A stretch of DNA of 64,000 nucleotides from Nocardia sp. NBC_01730 (GTDB taxonomy: Bacteria > Actinomycetota > Actinomycetes > Mycobacteriales > Mycobacteriaceae), in NCBI RefSeq assembly GCF_035920445.1, contig NZ_CP109162.1:2170001-2234000 (forward strand). The letters are read 5' to 3'. The notes below the pieces were generated by a model, which saw nothing but the letters and a program-made list of their open reading frames with translations, was not told the origin of the DNA and made no database searches. The translations under genes were made by a program, and so were the position numbers. Shown here piece by piece: positions 18,855 through 26,677 of this stretch (positions within the stretch are counted from its first letter, which is position 1; the number at the start of each line of letters is the position of its first letter).

Positions 18855-20009
18855 TCAATGGCCGACGATGCCACTGATCTCGTTCGGCGCCGAAGGCAAC
18901 GTGGTCGTCGCCGTGACGGCGTCGGTGGTGAGGTCGACTCGCAGCACCCTTTTCGTCGCCGGGTCGGACACATAGGCGATGGTGCCGCGGGCGAAGAGAG
19001 CTGGGCGCGGCTGCTGCCACTGCAGCGGTTCCTGCCACGAGTCGGTGACCGGTATCGTGCGCGTCACGGTGCCCGCGACCGGGTCGATGACGTGAATACG
19101 GCCGTCGGTGCCGAGGACGAGAGCCTCGCCCTGCGGGCCGCGGGCCAGCGAGCGGAAAGTGTAGCTTGTGCCGATGCCGACAAGACGCAAGGTCCCCGTG
19201 GCGGTGTCGATCAGCGAAATCTGCTGTGGCCGTTCGAGTTCCGCATCCGGGTCTTGCTTGTAGTCGCCGAGCACGATCGGCGATGCCTCGCTTCCGGACT
19301 GGTTGCCGATACGGCCATAGGGGGTCGGGCTCGTCACCTTCGTGATCACACCATTGCGGTAGACCAGCGCACCGGTCTGGCAGCCGATCACGACGACCTC
19401 GTCCTTCGCGGTGGCTTCGCCGTGCGCGCCCTCGCAGTCGTCGTTACGGGCGATCTCCTTGCGATCGCGGTCGAGGACGGCGATGCCGACACGCTTCTCC
19501 TCGGTACCCAGAGTGACGACCAGTTGACCGTTGGCCAGTTCGATCGCGACTCCGTGGTGTGGCGCGGCCGAGCGATACATCTCCGTCCGCGGCTTGCCTC
19601 CGTCGAGTTGGGCGGGGTCGAAGACGGTGACCTCGCCAGTGCCGTCGGCGAACAGCACCGTGCGCCCGGCGTGCCGCACGACGTGACCGGGCTTCGCTGC
19701 GGGGAACGCGATACCGGTGAATTCGGCGTGCGCGGCGTCGAAGACGCGGAACCCGTCCTTGGTGGACACCATCAGGTGCTGATCGTCGCCCACGGGATTG
19801 AGCCGGTTGAAGCCGTCGAGCCGCACCTCACCGCGCCGTTCCAGCGACGTTCCATCTAGGACGTAGATGCCGCCGTCGTAGGTGAGGGCGATCGGTTCGC
19901 CGATCGGCGGGTGCGCGGAATCGTCCGAACCGCAGCCGCTCAGCGCGACTGTCGCGGCGATCAAACCGGACATGGCCACACTCATGGTGGTTCGTGACCG
20001 ACTAGGCAT
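18855..20009 (-). CDS. aztD: AztD-like zinc metallochaperone lipoprotein
   Basis: About 384 residues, with a signal peptide ending in a lipobox (ATVALSGCGSDD). Beta-propeller-type repeats and His/Cys-containing motifs follow (APHHGVAIELANGQLVV, DDCEGAHGEATAKDEVVVIGC), as in AztD, the periplasmic zinc chaperone that hands Zn to AztC. Here it would sit on the outer face of the membrane. I use the ATG at 20009 because GGAG lies six bases upstream; an ATG at 20021 is the alternative. It follows aztC by 26 bp on the same strand, so it is probably co-transcribed with it. Assignment rests on motif and gene context. Confidence 0.8.
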   Translation of the reverse strand: MPSRSRTTMSVAMSGLIAATVALSGCGSDDSAHPPIGEPIALTYDGGIYVLDGTSLERRGEVRLDGFNRLNPVGDDQHLMVSTKDGFRVFDAAHAEFTGIAFPAAKPGHVVRHAGRTVLFADGTGEVTVFDPAQLDGGKPRTEMYRSAAPHHGVAIELANGQLVVTLGTEEKRVGIAVLDRDRKEIARNDDCEGAHGEATAKDEVVVIGCQTGALVYRNGVITKVTSPTPYGRIGNQSGSEASPIVLGDYKQDPDAELERPQQISLIDTATGTLRLVGIGTSYTFRSLARGPQGEALVLGTDGRIHVIDPVAGTVTRTIPVTDSWQEPLQWQQPRPALFARGTIAYVSDPATKRVLRVDLTTDAVTATTTLPSAPNEISGIVGH

Positions 20010-20035
20010 GTGCTGCTCCATTTCTCGTACGATTC

Positions 20036-20953
20036 CTAGGCCGCGGGCCCGGTGAGTCCGCGGACGATGGCGGCGGTGTTGGCGCGCATCATGTCCAGGT
20101 AGCTGTCCGCGCCGCCGCCCGGCCGGGTGAGCGATTCGCTGTGCAGCGCGATCACCTGAACGTGTACGCCGACCTGGTCGGCCAGGACGCGGGCCAGTCG
20201 GTCGGGCTGGGAGGAGTCGGCGAAGATCGCGCCGACTCCCGCGGTGCGGACCGCGCCGGCGAGCGCGCCGAGATCCGACGGACTGGGCGAGGCGAGCGTC
20301 GTACCGCTGGGGATCACCGCCCCGATCACCTGGAAACCGAAACGCTGTGCCAGGTAACCGAAAACGTGATGGTTGGTCACCAGCTGCCGCCGTTCGGGTG
20401 GTATCACGGCGAACTGTTCGGCCATCCACCGGTCGAGCTCGTCGATCTCGGCGAGATAGCGGTCAGTGTTCGCTCGCACCGTGTCGGCGTCGATGCCGCG
20501 TACATGGTCGAGGACGTGTGCGCTGATCACCTCGACGGCGCGGTGCACGCGATGTGGATCGGTCCAGAAATGCGGGTCGGCCCGACCGGCCGACTCGTCG
20601 GCCACGTAGCTGATCGGATCGATGTGATCGGCCACCGCCAACGCGGGTACTCCCGCAGAGCGGGCCGCGGCCACGTTGCGTGCCACACCCTCCTCGAGGC
20701 CGAGTCCGTTGTGCACGACCAGGCCCGCACGTTCGAGTTCAGCTGCCTGCCTGGCCGAGATCGCGAAGGAGTGCGGATCAGTGTCGGGGGCCATCAGCAC
20801 CGTCACGTCGGCCGCGTCACCGACGACGGCGCGGGTCAGGTCGCCGAGGATGTTGGTGGTGACGACGATTCCGCTGCGGTCGGCCGTGCTACCGCAGGCC
20901 GTCGGCGCCGCGAGTAGCAGGCAGGCGACCAGGACGCGGATCAGTATCGTCAT
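20036..20953 (-). CDS. aztC: Zinc ABC transporter substrate-binding lipoprotein (AztC-like)
   Basis: About 305 residues, a cluster A-I metal-binding protein. A signal peptide with lipobox (LLLAAPTACGST) opens it. Candidate metal-ligand regions are APDTDPHSFAI, ADPHFWTDPHRVH, VTNHHVFGYLA and a late IFADSSQPD (Asp). It captures zinc (possibly Mn) and delivers it to the permease. The short loop between the second and third ligands lacks the long His-rich stretch of ZnuA, which fits AztC. Its ATG overlaps the stop of the upstream permease-lipoprotein gene by ATGA, implying translational coupling. aztD follows. Confidence 0.88.
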   Translation of the reverse strand: MTILIRVLVACLLLAAPTACGSTADRSGIVVTTNILGDLTRAVVGDAADVTVLMAPDTDPHSFAISARQAAELERAGLVVHNGLGLEEGVARNVAAARSAGVPALAVADHIDPISYVADESAGRADPHFWTDPHRVHRAVEVISAHVLDHVRGIDADTVRANTDRYLAEIDELDRWMAEQFAVIPPERRQLVTNHHVFGYLAQRFGFQVIGAVIPSGTTLASPSPSDLGALAGAVRTAGVGAIFADSSQPDRLARVLADQVGVHVQVIALHSESLTRPGGGADSYLDMMRANTAAIVRGLTGPAA

Positions 20954-22944
20954 CGGCCGGTCTCCACCATCAGTGTCGGGGCGATGTCCAAGGGGAAGGT
21001 GCGGGCCGAGCGAAGGTTGTCGTTGTAGGCGATTTCGTGCACGGTGCGGCCCGCCGGGTCGTTCACGTAGGCGCGGTTGGCATCGACCTCGATCACCGGC
21101 GGCGGCGTCCCGTCGACCACCGGCGCGGCGAGCAGCGCAACTTGCGCGGCCTGCCCCCCGGTTCCGACATCGAGGGCGTGCAAGACGCCGTCGCGGGTCA
21201 GCACCAGCAGTGCGGAGCCCTCGCCTGCGGTGTTCACCGCGACGGCGTCCGCGATCGGCACCCGAGTCCAGGTCTTCTTCCTGATGTCCAGCACCCAGAC
21301 GCCGTCGCTCCCGGCAAGGGCGGTCAGGGTGGTGCTGCCCGGGCGATGGGTGAATTCGGCGACGCGGCCGGCCATTCCGTGCGGGTACGGGATCTTCTCG
21401 GTACCGAATCCTCCGTCGCGCCGCGCGAGCACCAACGCGCCGTCGACGCAACCGATCACGAGTCCGCGCCGTGTCACCGCGTGGCCGCGGGGGTCCAGGC
21501 AGGGCTCGGTGGCGGTCGCCGCGACCGCTCCATCTCGGGTCCGCACCTCGACTCGGTCGGCGGTGGCGACGACGAGGTGCTCGGCGAAGGGCACAGCGGC
21601 ACCGCGGTCGACGCGACCGCGGTCGGTGATCGAACCGGCATCGAGCGCGCCGCGGTCGAGCAGAATCGTCCCGCCGTTGTCGAAGCCGACGGCCGCGACC
21701 ATCGGATCGCTCTGCGCGTCAGCCACTTCCGCGCCGGGCACGGCGCCGACGGTGCGGAGCTGTGCGCGGTAGTAGTGGACATGGTCCCCGTGGTCGACCA
21801 TCCATGCGCCGCTGTCGACGACTCGCACCGAGTCCGCTGCGCCAAGGTAGGCGAACCGACCGTCACCGGCGATGCGGCGTACGCCCTCGACCCGGTCGGC
21901 CGGCAGGACCCCTTCGGTGATGAGGTCGATGACCCGGACCGCGCCGGTGCTCCCGTCCGCCACCACCAGACGTGTCTGCGGCTCGGCCATTTCCTCCGCG
22001 CCCGTGACATAGCCGTGTGTCGTCTCCTCGGTGACTGAAGCGTCCCCGCCGCCCGCGCCGCAGCCCACCAATGGCAGAGCGGCGAGAACGACCATCAGCA
22101 TCGCCCCCGCTCCTCCTCTGACCGACCGGACCCGATCTCGTAGCGCGAAGGCCATTGCGGACACGAAGAACGTCCCCACCGCGACGGCAGCGATCGTGGC
22201 CCCGGCAGCGATGTCCGCATGCCATGAAATCCACAGTCCCGCAATGGTGGACAGCGATCCCAGCGCGGCGGCGGCGAGCATGATCACCGGGATGCGGCTC
22301 GACCAGTACATCGCCGCCGCGGGCGGGGCGATCAGCAACCCGAAGACGAGCAGGGTGCCGACTATGTGGAACGACGCGACGATCGCCAGCGTCACCAGAC
22401 CGACCAGCACTGCGTGCGCCGCCCTGGGGCGCAGCCCGAGCGTGTGCGCCTTGCGTGGGTCGAAGGTGAGCGCGACAAAGGCCCGATGGCCGAGGACGGC
22501 CACCGCCGCCGCGACCACGAGCGCAGCGGCCAGATAGCCGAGGTCGCGTTCCCGCACAGCCAGCACGTCGCCGAACAGGAGGCCGGTCAGGTCGACCGCG
22601 AACGACTGGGAGCGCGAAACGATGATCACACCCGTCGCAAGCATCCCGACGAACAGAAGTCCGATCGCGGTGTCGGGCGCGAACCGTCTATTGCGTCCGA
22701 GGATCGAGACACCGAACGCCATTGCCGCGCAGCTGATCGCCGCACCCAACAGCAGGTTGCCGCCGAGCAACGAGGCCACCGCGACCCCTGGCAGCATGCC
22801 GTTGGCCATCGCATCGCCGAGAAAGGCCATGCCGCGCACCACCACCCACGTTCCGGCCAGTGCGCACACGCAGGACACCAGCAGCCCGCCCCACATCGCT
22901 CGTTGCACGAAAGCCACCTCGAACGGGGCGAACAGCCACTCCAT
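20950..22944 (-). CDS. aztB: Zinc ABC permease fused to an AztD-like lipoprotein domain
   Basis: About 664 residues in one uninterrupted frame. Residues ~1-275 form an ABC-3 family metal permease (VVRGMAFLGDAMANGMLPGV, FDPRKAHTLGLRPRAAH, about eight hydrophobic helices). Then a second signal-like stretch with lipobox (VVLAALPLVGCGAGGG, cysteine near residue 290) leads into a ~370-residue soluble domain with DHGDHVHYYRAQ and propeller-like repeats resembling AztD. Two proteins normally made separately are thus joined, or translation restarts internally before the lipobox. It overlaps aztC by ATGA. The ATG at 22944 follows the divergent promoter with the palindrome at 22966. Permease identity is secure; the fusion is seen directly, its processing is inference. 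Confidence 0.85.
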   Translation of the reverse strand: MEWLFAPFEVAFVQRAMWGGLLVSCVCALAGTWVVVRGMAFLGDAMANGMLPGVAVASLLGGNLLLGAAISCAAMAFGVSILGRNRRFAPDTAIGLLFVGMLATGVIIVSRSQSFAVDLTGLLFGDVLAVRERDLGYLAAALVVAAAVAVLGHRAFVALTFDPRKAHTLGLRPRAAHAVLVGLVTLAIVASFHIVGTLLVFGLLIAPPAAAMYWSSRIPVIMLAAAALGSLSTIAGLWISWHADIAAGATIAAVAVGTFFVSAMAFALRDRVRSVRGGAGAMLMVVLAALPLVGCGAGGGDASVTEETTHGYVTGAEEMAEPQTRLVVADGSTGAVRVIDLITEGVLPADRVEGVRRIAGDGRFAYLGAADSVRVVDSGAWMVDHGDHVHYYRAQLRTVGAVPGAEVADAQSDPMVAAVGFDNGGTILLDRGALDAGSITDRGRVDRGAAVPFAEHLVVATADRVEVRTRDGAVAATATEPCLDPRGHAVTRRGLVIGCVDGALVLARRDGGFGTEKIPYPHGMAGRVAEFTHRPGSTTLTALAGSDGVWVLDIRKKTWTRVPIADAVAVNTAGEGSALLVLTRDGVLHALDVGTGGQAAQVALLAAPVVDGTPPPVIEVDANRAYVNDPAGRTVHEIAYNDNLRSARTFPLDIAPTLMVETGR

Positions 22945-22965
22945 AGCGCAGCACACTATAGTGAT

Positions 22966-22978
22966 AACGATTATCGTT
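22966..22978. promoter_or_regulatory. Candidate Zur operator in the aztB/aztA divergent promoter
   Basis: The palindrome AACGATTATCGTT (6-1-6) is embedded in TGATAACGATTATCGTTTC, between the divergent aztB and aztA starts. Its AT-rich inverted layout and place before zinc-uptake genes fit a Zur (zinc uptake regulator) box, which would repress both transcripts when zinc is ample. Confidence 0.7.
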
Positions 22979-22992
22979 TCAATTGAGGTGAC

Positions 22993-23670
22993 ATGCGACA
23001 CACTACGGTGCACGCGATCCGCGTCCAGCGGGTCCACGCCGGATACCACGGACGGCCGGTCCTCTACGACGTGACCGCGTCGATTCCGCGCGGACGGATC
23101 ACAGCGCTGGTCGGACCCAACGGATCGGGAAAGTCGACGCTGCTGGGCGTACTGGCGGGCGTCGTGCCGCCGGAGCAGGGCGCGGTGCACCGTACGACCG
23201 CGCACCGTCCCGCAATCGTGGTGCAGCACACCGCGATTCCCGCGACGCTACCGTTGACGGTCCGCGACACGGTCGCGATGGGCCGGTGGGCACATCGCGG
23301 CCCGTGGCGGCGGCTGTCCAGCGAGGACCACGCCATCGTGCATCGCTGTCTGGAACGCATGGCCGTCGGCGATCTCGCGCCGCGCCGCCTCGACACCCTC
23401 TCTGGCGGTCAGCGCCAGCGCGTGTTACTCGCCCAGGCGCTGGCCCAGGAATCCGACGTGCTACTGCTCGACGAACCTGCCGCCGGCCTAGATTCGGAGT
23501 CACACCAGGAGATTTCGCGCGTCCTCACCGAGCTCGGCGACCAGGGTGTCACCATCGTCCAAGCCACCCACGATCACGAGGAAGCACGGCGTGCCGACCA
23601 CTGCCTCGTCCTGCGCGATGGGCAGGTCCGGGCCGAGGGGCCCCCGGCAACGGCGCTGTCCGACCGGTGA
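22993..23670 (+). CDS. aztA: Zinc ABC transporter ATP-binding protein
   Basis: 225 residues with all ABC ATPase motifs: Walker A (GPNGSGKST), Q-loop region around VVQHTAIP, signature LSGGQRQR, Walker B (VLLLDEP), and H-loop ATHDH. It powers import by the permease encoded divergently. The ATG lies 15 bases past the candidate Zur box, so the two transcripts share one control region. Homology to ZnuC/AztA-type subunits plus neighbours supports the zinc assignment. It is the only gene of the system on the plus strand. Confidence 0.9.
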   Translation: MRHTTVHAIRVQRVHAGYHGRPVLYDVTASIPRGRITALVGPNGSGKSTLLGVLAGVVPPEQGAVHRTTAHRPAIVVQHTAIPATLPLTVRDTVAMGRWAHRGPWRRLSSEDHAIVHRCLERMAVGDLAPRRLDTLSGGQRQRVLLAQALAQESDVLLLDEPAAGLDSESHQEISRVLTELGDQGVTIVQATHDHEEARRADHCLVLRDGQVRAEGPPATALSDR

Positions 23671-23749
23671 CCGCGCTGACGCGAGCCCACTGCCACACGG
23701 TTCTCAGTGGTCGCGGGCGACGGGAGCCGGGGCGATTCCACCGGGTGCA

Positions 23750-24817
23750 TCATCCGATGATGTCGGCACCGGGGTGAGCGAGGCTCCATTCAGACCATTT
23801 CGAGAGATAGCCGTCCGGGGCTTGGGACAGCTGACGACCCAGATGCGGACCGCTGTGACAGGCGCCGAGATGATCCCAGGTGCCGCCGAGATGGTCGATG
23901 AGGCTGCCGGCGCGGAACTCGACGGCAGCCTCGTCCAGCTCGCGTTCGAAGACCAGCCCACGGAAGTCGCCCGCCAGGGTGAACAGCAACGGTCGCTTAG
24001 CGAGTTCAGTCTGCAGGACGCCGCCGTGCGAACGCAGTGCGGCCACCGGTATCGCGATCGCGGCGCCCGTGGCCGCGTCACCGGCGCCCAAGACCAGCTC
24101 CGCCGGCGGCAGTCGATGATCGATGAGTGCGGGACTGTGCAGGCGCACCTCGCGCAGACTGGTGTGGGCGGCGTCGGGATCGAGCACCCCGGGCAGGTGC
24201 GCCACATGCGGACGGATGCGCATCTCGTCACCGGCCAGCGCCACGGTCGTCGCAGGGAAGTCGCGCGACCAGGAACCCCAGTGGTCGATGAAGGCCGGGA
24301 GCCGGCGCAGCTGCGCGCCCGCGAGCGGTCCGCTGTGCGCGCGGCCGGTGAACGGATGCCAGCGGCTGTGCGTTTCGACATCCGCGATGGTGAAGGTGCC
24401 GAGCGCCCGGTACGGGCTGTTGGCTGTTCGCTCCACCAGGCTGAATACCAGTGGCTGCGCGCTGTCGCTGTCGGGGATCGGAACGAACGCCGATGTCGCA
24501 CTGCATGCCTCGCACAGGCTCAACACGACCGGGGTGCTGGGAAACCACGGATAGCCCGGTTCACCGGTGCCGGTCATCGCCTCGGTCCACAGGTAGCCTT
24601 CAGGCTCCTCGGACAGCAGAAACGTATCGTTGACCAGGTGGTGGTTGGCGAGGATCCACCACGGATAGGCTCGCGCCTGCGCACCGACGAGCACGCCGAC
24701 CACCGGATCGTCGTCACGCATGTGACCCGCGTGGTTCGCATCGACGACCGGCGGGTTGTTCAGCGGCAGGAACCACGGCCGCTTCCGCGCCGGGGAGAAG
24801 CCGTCGGCGCGGCTCAT
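23750..24817 (-). CDS. DUF3179 domain protein, last gene of the Rieske/LeuCD operon
   Basis: 355 residues with the DUF3179 pattern: NPPVVDANHAG, VVGVLVGAQARAYPWWIL, NHHLVNDT and a central LCEACSATSAF with two cysteines. No signal peptide is evident. The family has no established biochemical role. Its ATG overlaps the stop of the preceding synthase gene (ATGA), so it belongs to the operon that starts with the Rieske oxygenase. A C-terminal region after ~220 is not familiar to me. An enzyme or binding role in the same pathway is inferred only from coupling. Confidence 0.75.
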   Translation of the reverse strand: MSRADGFSPARKRPWFLPLNNPPVVDANHAGHMRDDDPVVGVLVGAQARAYPWWILANHHLVNDTFLLSEEPEGYLWTEAMTGTGEPGYPWFPSTPVVLSLCEACSATSAFVPIPDSDSAQPLVFSLVERTANSPYRALGTFTIADVETHSRWHPFTGRAHSGPLAGAQLRRLPAFIDHWGSWSRDFPATTVALAGDEMRIRPHVAHLPGVLDPDAAHTSLREVRLHSPALIDHRLPPAELVLGAGDAATGAAIAIPVAALRSHGGVLQTELAKRPLLFTLAGDFRGLVFERELDEAAVEFRAGSLIDHLGGTWDHLGACHSGPHLGRQLSQAPDGYLSKWSEWSLAHPGADIIG

Positions 24818-26052
24818 CGGAAATCGCCGCCTTCGTTCCTGCCGAGGAAGGCGAACAGTTCTTCCTTGTCGATGATCGGCTCATTGCGCTCGTAGGCAAC
24901 GGATTTGACCCAGCGCAACGCCGAGTCGAGTTCACCATCGGTGAGGACGATGCCGTGTTGTGCGACCACCGCCTGCAACACCCTTTTGCTGGCCAGCTGA
25001 GTGATCTCGATCCGCGGCTCTACTCCCAGCACGGCCATCGGATCGAAGGGACGGAACACACCTCGATCCAGGAATGGTGTGCCGGTGGAGATCGAATTCA
25101 CGCCGGTGCCGCAGATGGGGTCGGTAACCTTCAGCGGCACCCCGGTGATGCGACTGACACTCGCAGCGATCGGCACGACCCGGTGCAGATCGGGAGGCTG
25201 CTCCCACAGGTCGACGGGCTCCCCCACCGCGCTCTTCACGGAACAGACGACGCCGGAGAGTGCGACGATCACTTGTTCGGTCGCCGCGAGCCCGTTCCGC
25301 TCGCCCAAACCCATCCAGGAGGACGCGACCACACGGACGCCCTGCGCCACCGATTCCATGATGTTGGCCAGCGCAAAGCCGAGATCGTTGTGCAGATGGA
25401 CCCCCACCACCGCGTCCGCGATGCTGGGATCCGCGCACAGCCGTTCCACGAAATCTCTGGTCTGCCGCGGAAAGAAACGCCCGGCGGTATCGCACACCTT
25501 GACGATCGATGCTCCCGCCGCATCGAGCGCGGCAACGACGTCCGCGACGTACTGGGGTTCGTTGGCGTCCGCGCCGGACAGTGCCACGTCGATCGGGATA
25601 CCGCCACAAGTGTCGAGGGCGTAGGCGAGGCAGTCGAGACCGCGCTGGAGTGCCTGCGCCCGCGACGCCATGCCCAGCGCGTGCGCCAGCGCCTCGGACG
25701 CGGGGATCCAGAAGGTGATCCGGGGGTGTGCGGCGTCGCGCAGCGCGGTCCGTCCGAGGTCGATATCGTGCCGCGTGGCTCGGCCGTGCGAGGCGAGCGA
25801 GCAATTGTCGACACTCTCGGCGAGCACCCGCATGGCCTGCACCTCTTCGGGGCCGATCGCGGGGAAACCTGCGGCGAAGATCACCTGGCTCGGCCCTTCG
25901 GAGCCGAAGATGCCGCCGGTCTCACAGGCGATGAGCGCGCGTTCGGACCCTCTCATGATGGTCTTCGCCTGCGCTCCGTCGCGCGCGCACTCCTCCCAGA
26001 TCACAAGTCTGCCACGGGATGCGGCCTGTTTCGGCCGGTCGTGTGCGCCCAT
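24814..26052 (-). CDS. Alpha-isopropylmalate/homocitrate synthase-like (HMGL) enzyme
   Basis: About 412 residues, a DRE-TIM metallolyase. The strand-1 motif is EECARDGAQ where LeuA-type enzymes have DTTLRDGEQ, so Arg-Asp-Gly are kept but the following Glu is Ala. AGFPAIGPEEVQAM, the metal-binding HLHNDLGFALAN and GLGERNG are clear. Such enzymes condense acetyl-CoA with a 2-oxo acid; the oxo acid here is unknown. It lacks the C-terminal regulatory domain of LeuA. It lies 22 bp after leuD-like and overlaps the DUF3179 gene. Start chosen at ATG 26052, preceded by GGAGAGGAC. With LeuC/LeuD it can make and isomerise a 2-alkylmalate. Confidence 0.85.
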   Translation of the reverse strand: MGAHDRPKQAASRGRLVIWEECARDGAQAKTIMRGSERALIACETGGIFGSEGPSQVIFAAGFPAIGPEEVQAMRVLAESVDNCSLASHGRATRHDIDLGRTALRDAAHPRITFWIPASEALAHALGMASRAQALQRGLDCLAYALDTCGGIPIDVALSGADANEPQYVADVVAALDAAGASIVKVCDTAGRFFPRQTRDFVERLCADPSIADAVVGVHLHNDLGFALANIMESVAQGVRVVASSWMGLGERNGLAATEQVIVALSGVVCSVKSAVGEPVDLWEQPPDLHRVVPIAASVSRITGVPLKVTDPICGTGVNSISTGTPFLDRGVFRPFDPMAVLGVEPRIEITQLASKRVLQAVVAQHGIVLTDGELDSALRWVKSVAYERNEPIIDKEELFAFLGRNEGGDFR

Positions 26053-26074
26053 GGGACGTCCTCTCCGATGATGT

Positions 26075-26677
26075 TTATCGACCCTGGTAGACCCACGGTC
26101 GACGGTGCTGGTCGCGAGACCGGAAGTCGGCGATGGCGCCACTGTGCGCCCGGATCAGGTCGATGGCCGTGCGGCCGGTACCCAGCAGCGTGCGGTGCAC
26201 GGTCGTCAGCTCGAATCGCACCGAGCGCCCGTCCGGGAGCACGACCGCGGTCCGCGCGATATCGATGGTGAGGGCGATAGTCGTGCGCGCGGTGATCATG
26301 GCGGCGATCTCGCCGATCCAGCTGCTCGGCAACATCACGGGCACGATCTGGTTCTGCACGCAGTTGGCGGCGAAGATGGATCCGAAGCTCGGCGCGATGA
26401 TCGCTTCGATGCCTGCGTCCCGCAGCGCCCAGACCGCGGCCTCACGGGAACTGCCGCAGCCGAAATTCGCCCCGGTGAGCAGCAGGCTCGCCGCGCGAAA
26501 TTCCGGGCGTTCCAACACGAACGGTGCGTCGGACCGGCCCCGCCAGCAGGCGAACAGGTGCCGGCCGCAGTCGTCGCCCGCACGGGGCGGAATGTCGCGG
26601 GAACGGATGATGAGATCGGTGTTCACATTATCGATCAGCAGGGGAGCAACCACCCCGGTGCGGGTCGAGCCGGCCAT
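26075..26677 (-). CDS. LeuD-like isomerase small subunit
   Basis: 200 residues, the swivel-domain subunit of an isopropylmalate isomerase-type enzyme. Visible are DNVNTDLIIRSRDIPP, GANFGCGSSREAAVWAL and IIAPSFGSIFAANCVQNQIVPV, all typical of LeuD. It pairs with the upstream LeuC-like subunit, whose stop overlaps its start (TGATG). It is probably not the leucine-pathway enzyme: the operon also carries a Rieske oxygenase and ligase and lacks leuB. The divergent operon context suggests a specialised 2-alkylmalate or related hydroxy-diacid as substrate. Confidence 0.88.
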   Translation of the reverse strand: MAGSTRTGVVAPLLIDNVNTDLIIRSRDIPPRAGDDCGRHLFACWRGRSDAPFVLERPEFRAASLLLTGANFGCGSSREAAVWALRDAGIEAIIAPSFGSIFAANCVQNQIVPVMLPSSWIGEIAAMITARTTIALTIDIARTAVVLPDGRSVRFELTTVHRTLLGTGRTAIDLIRAHSGAIADFRSRDQHRRPWVYQGR

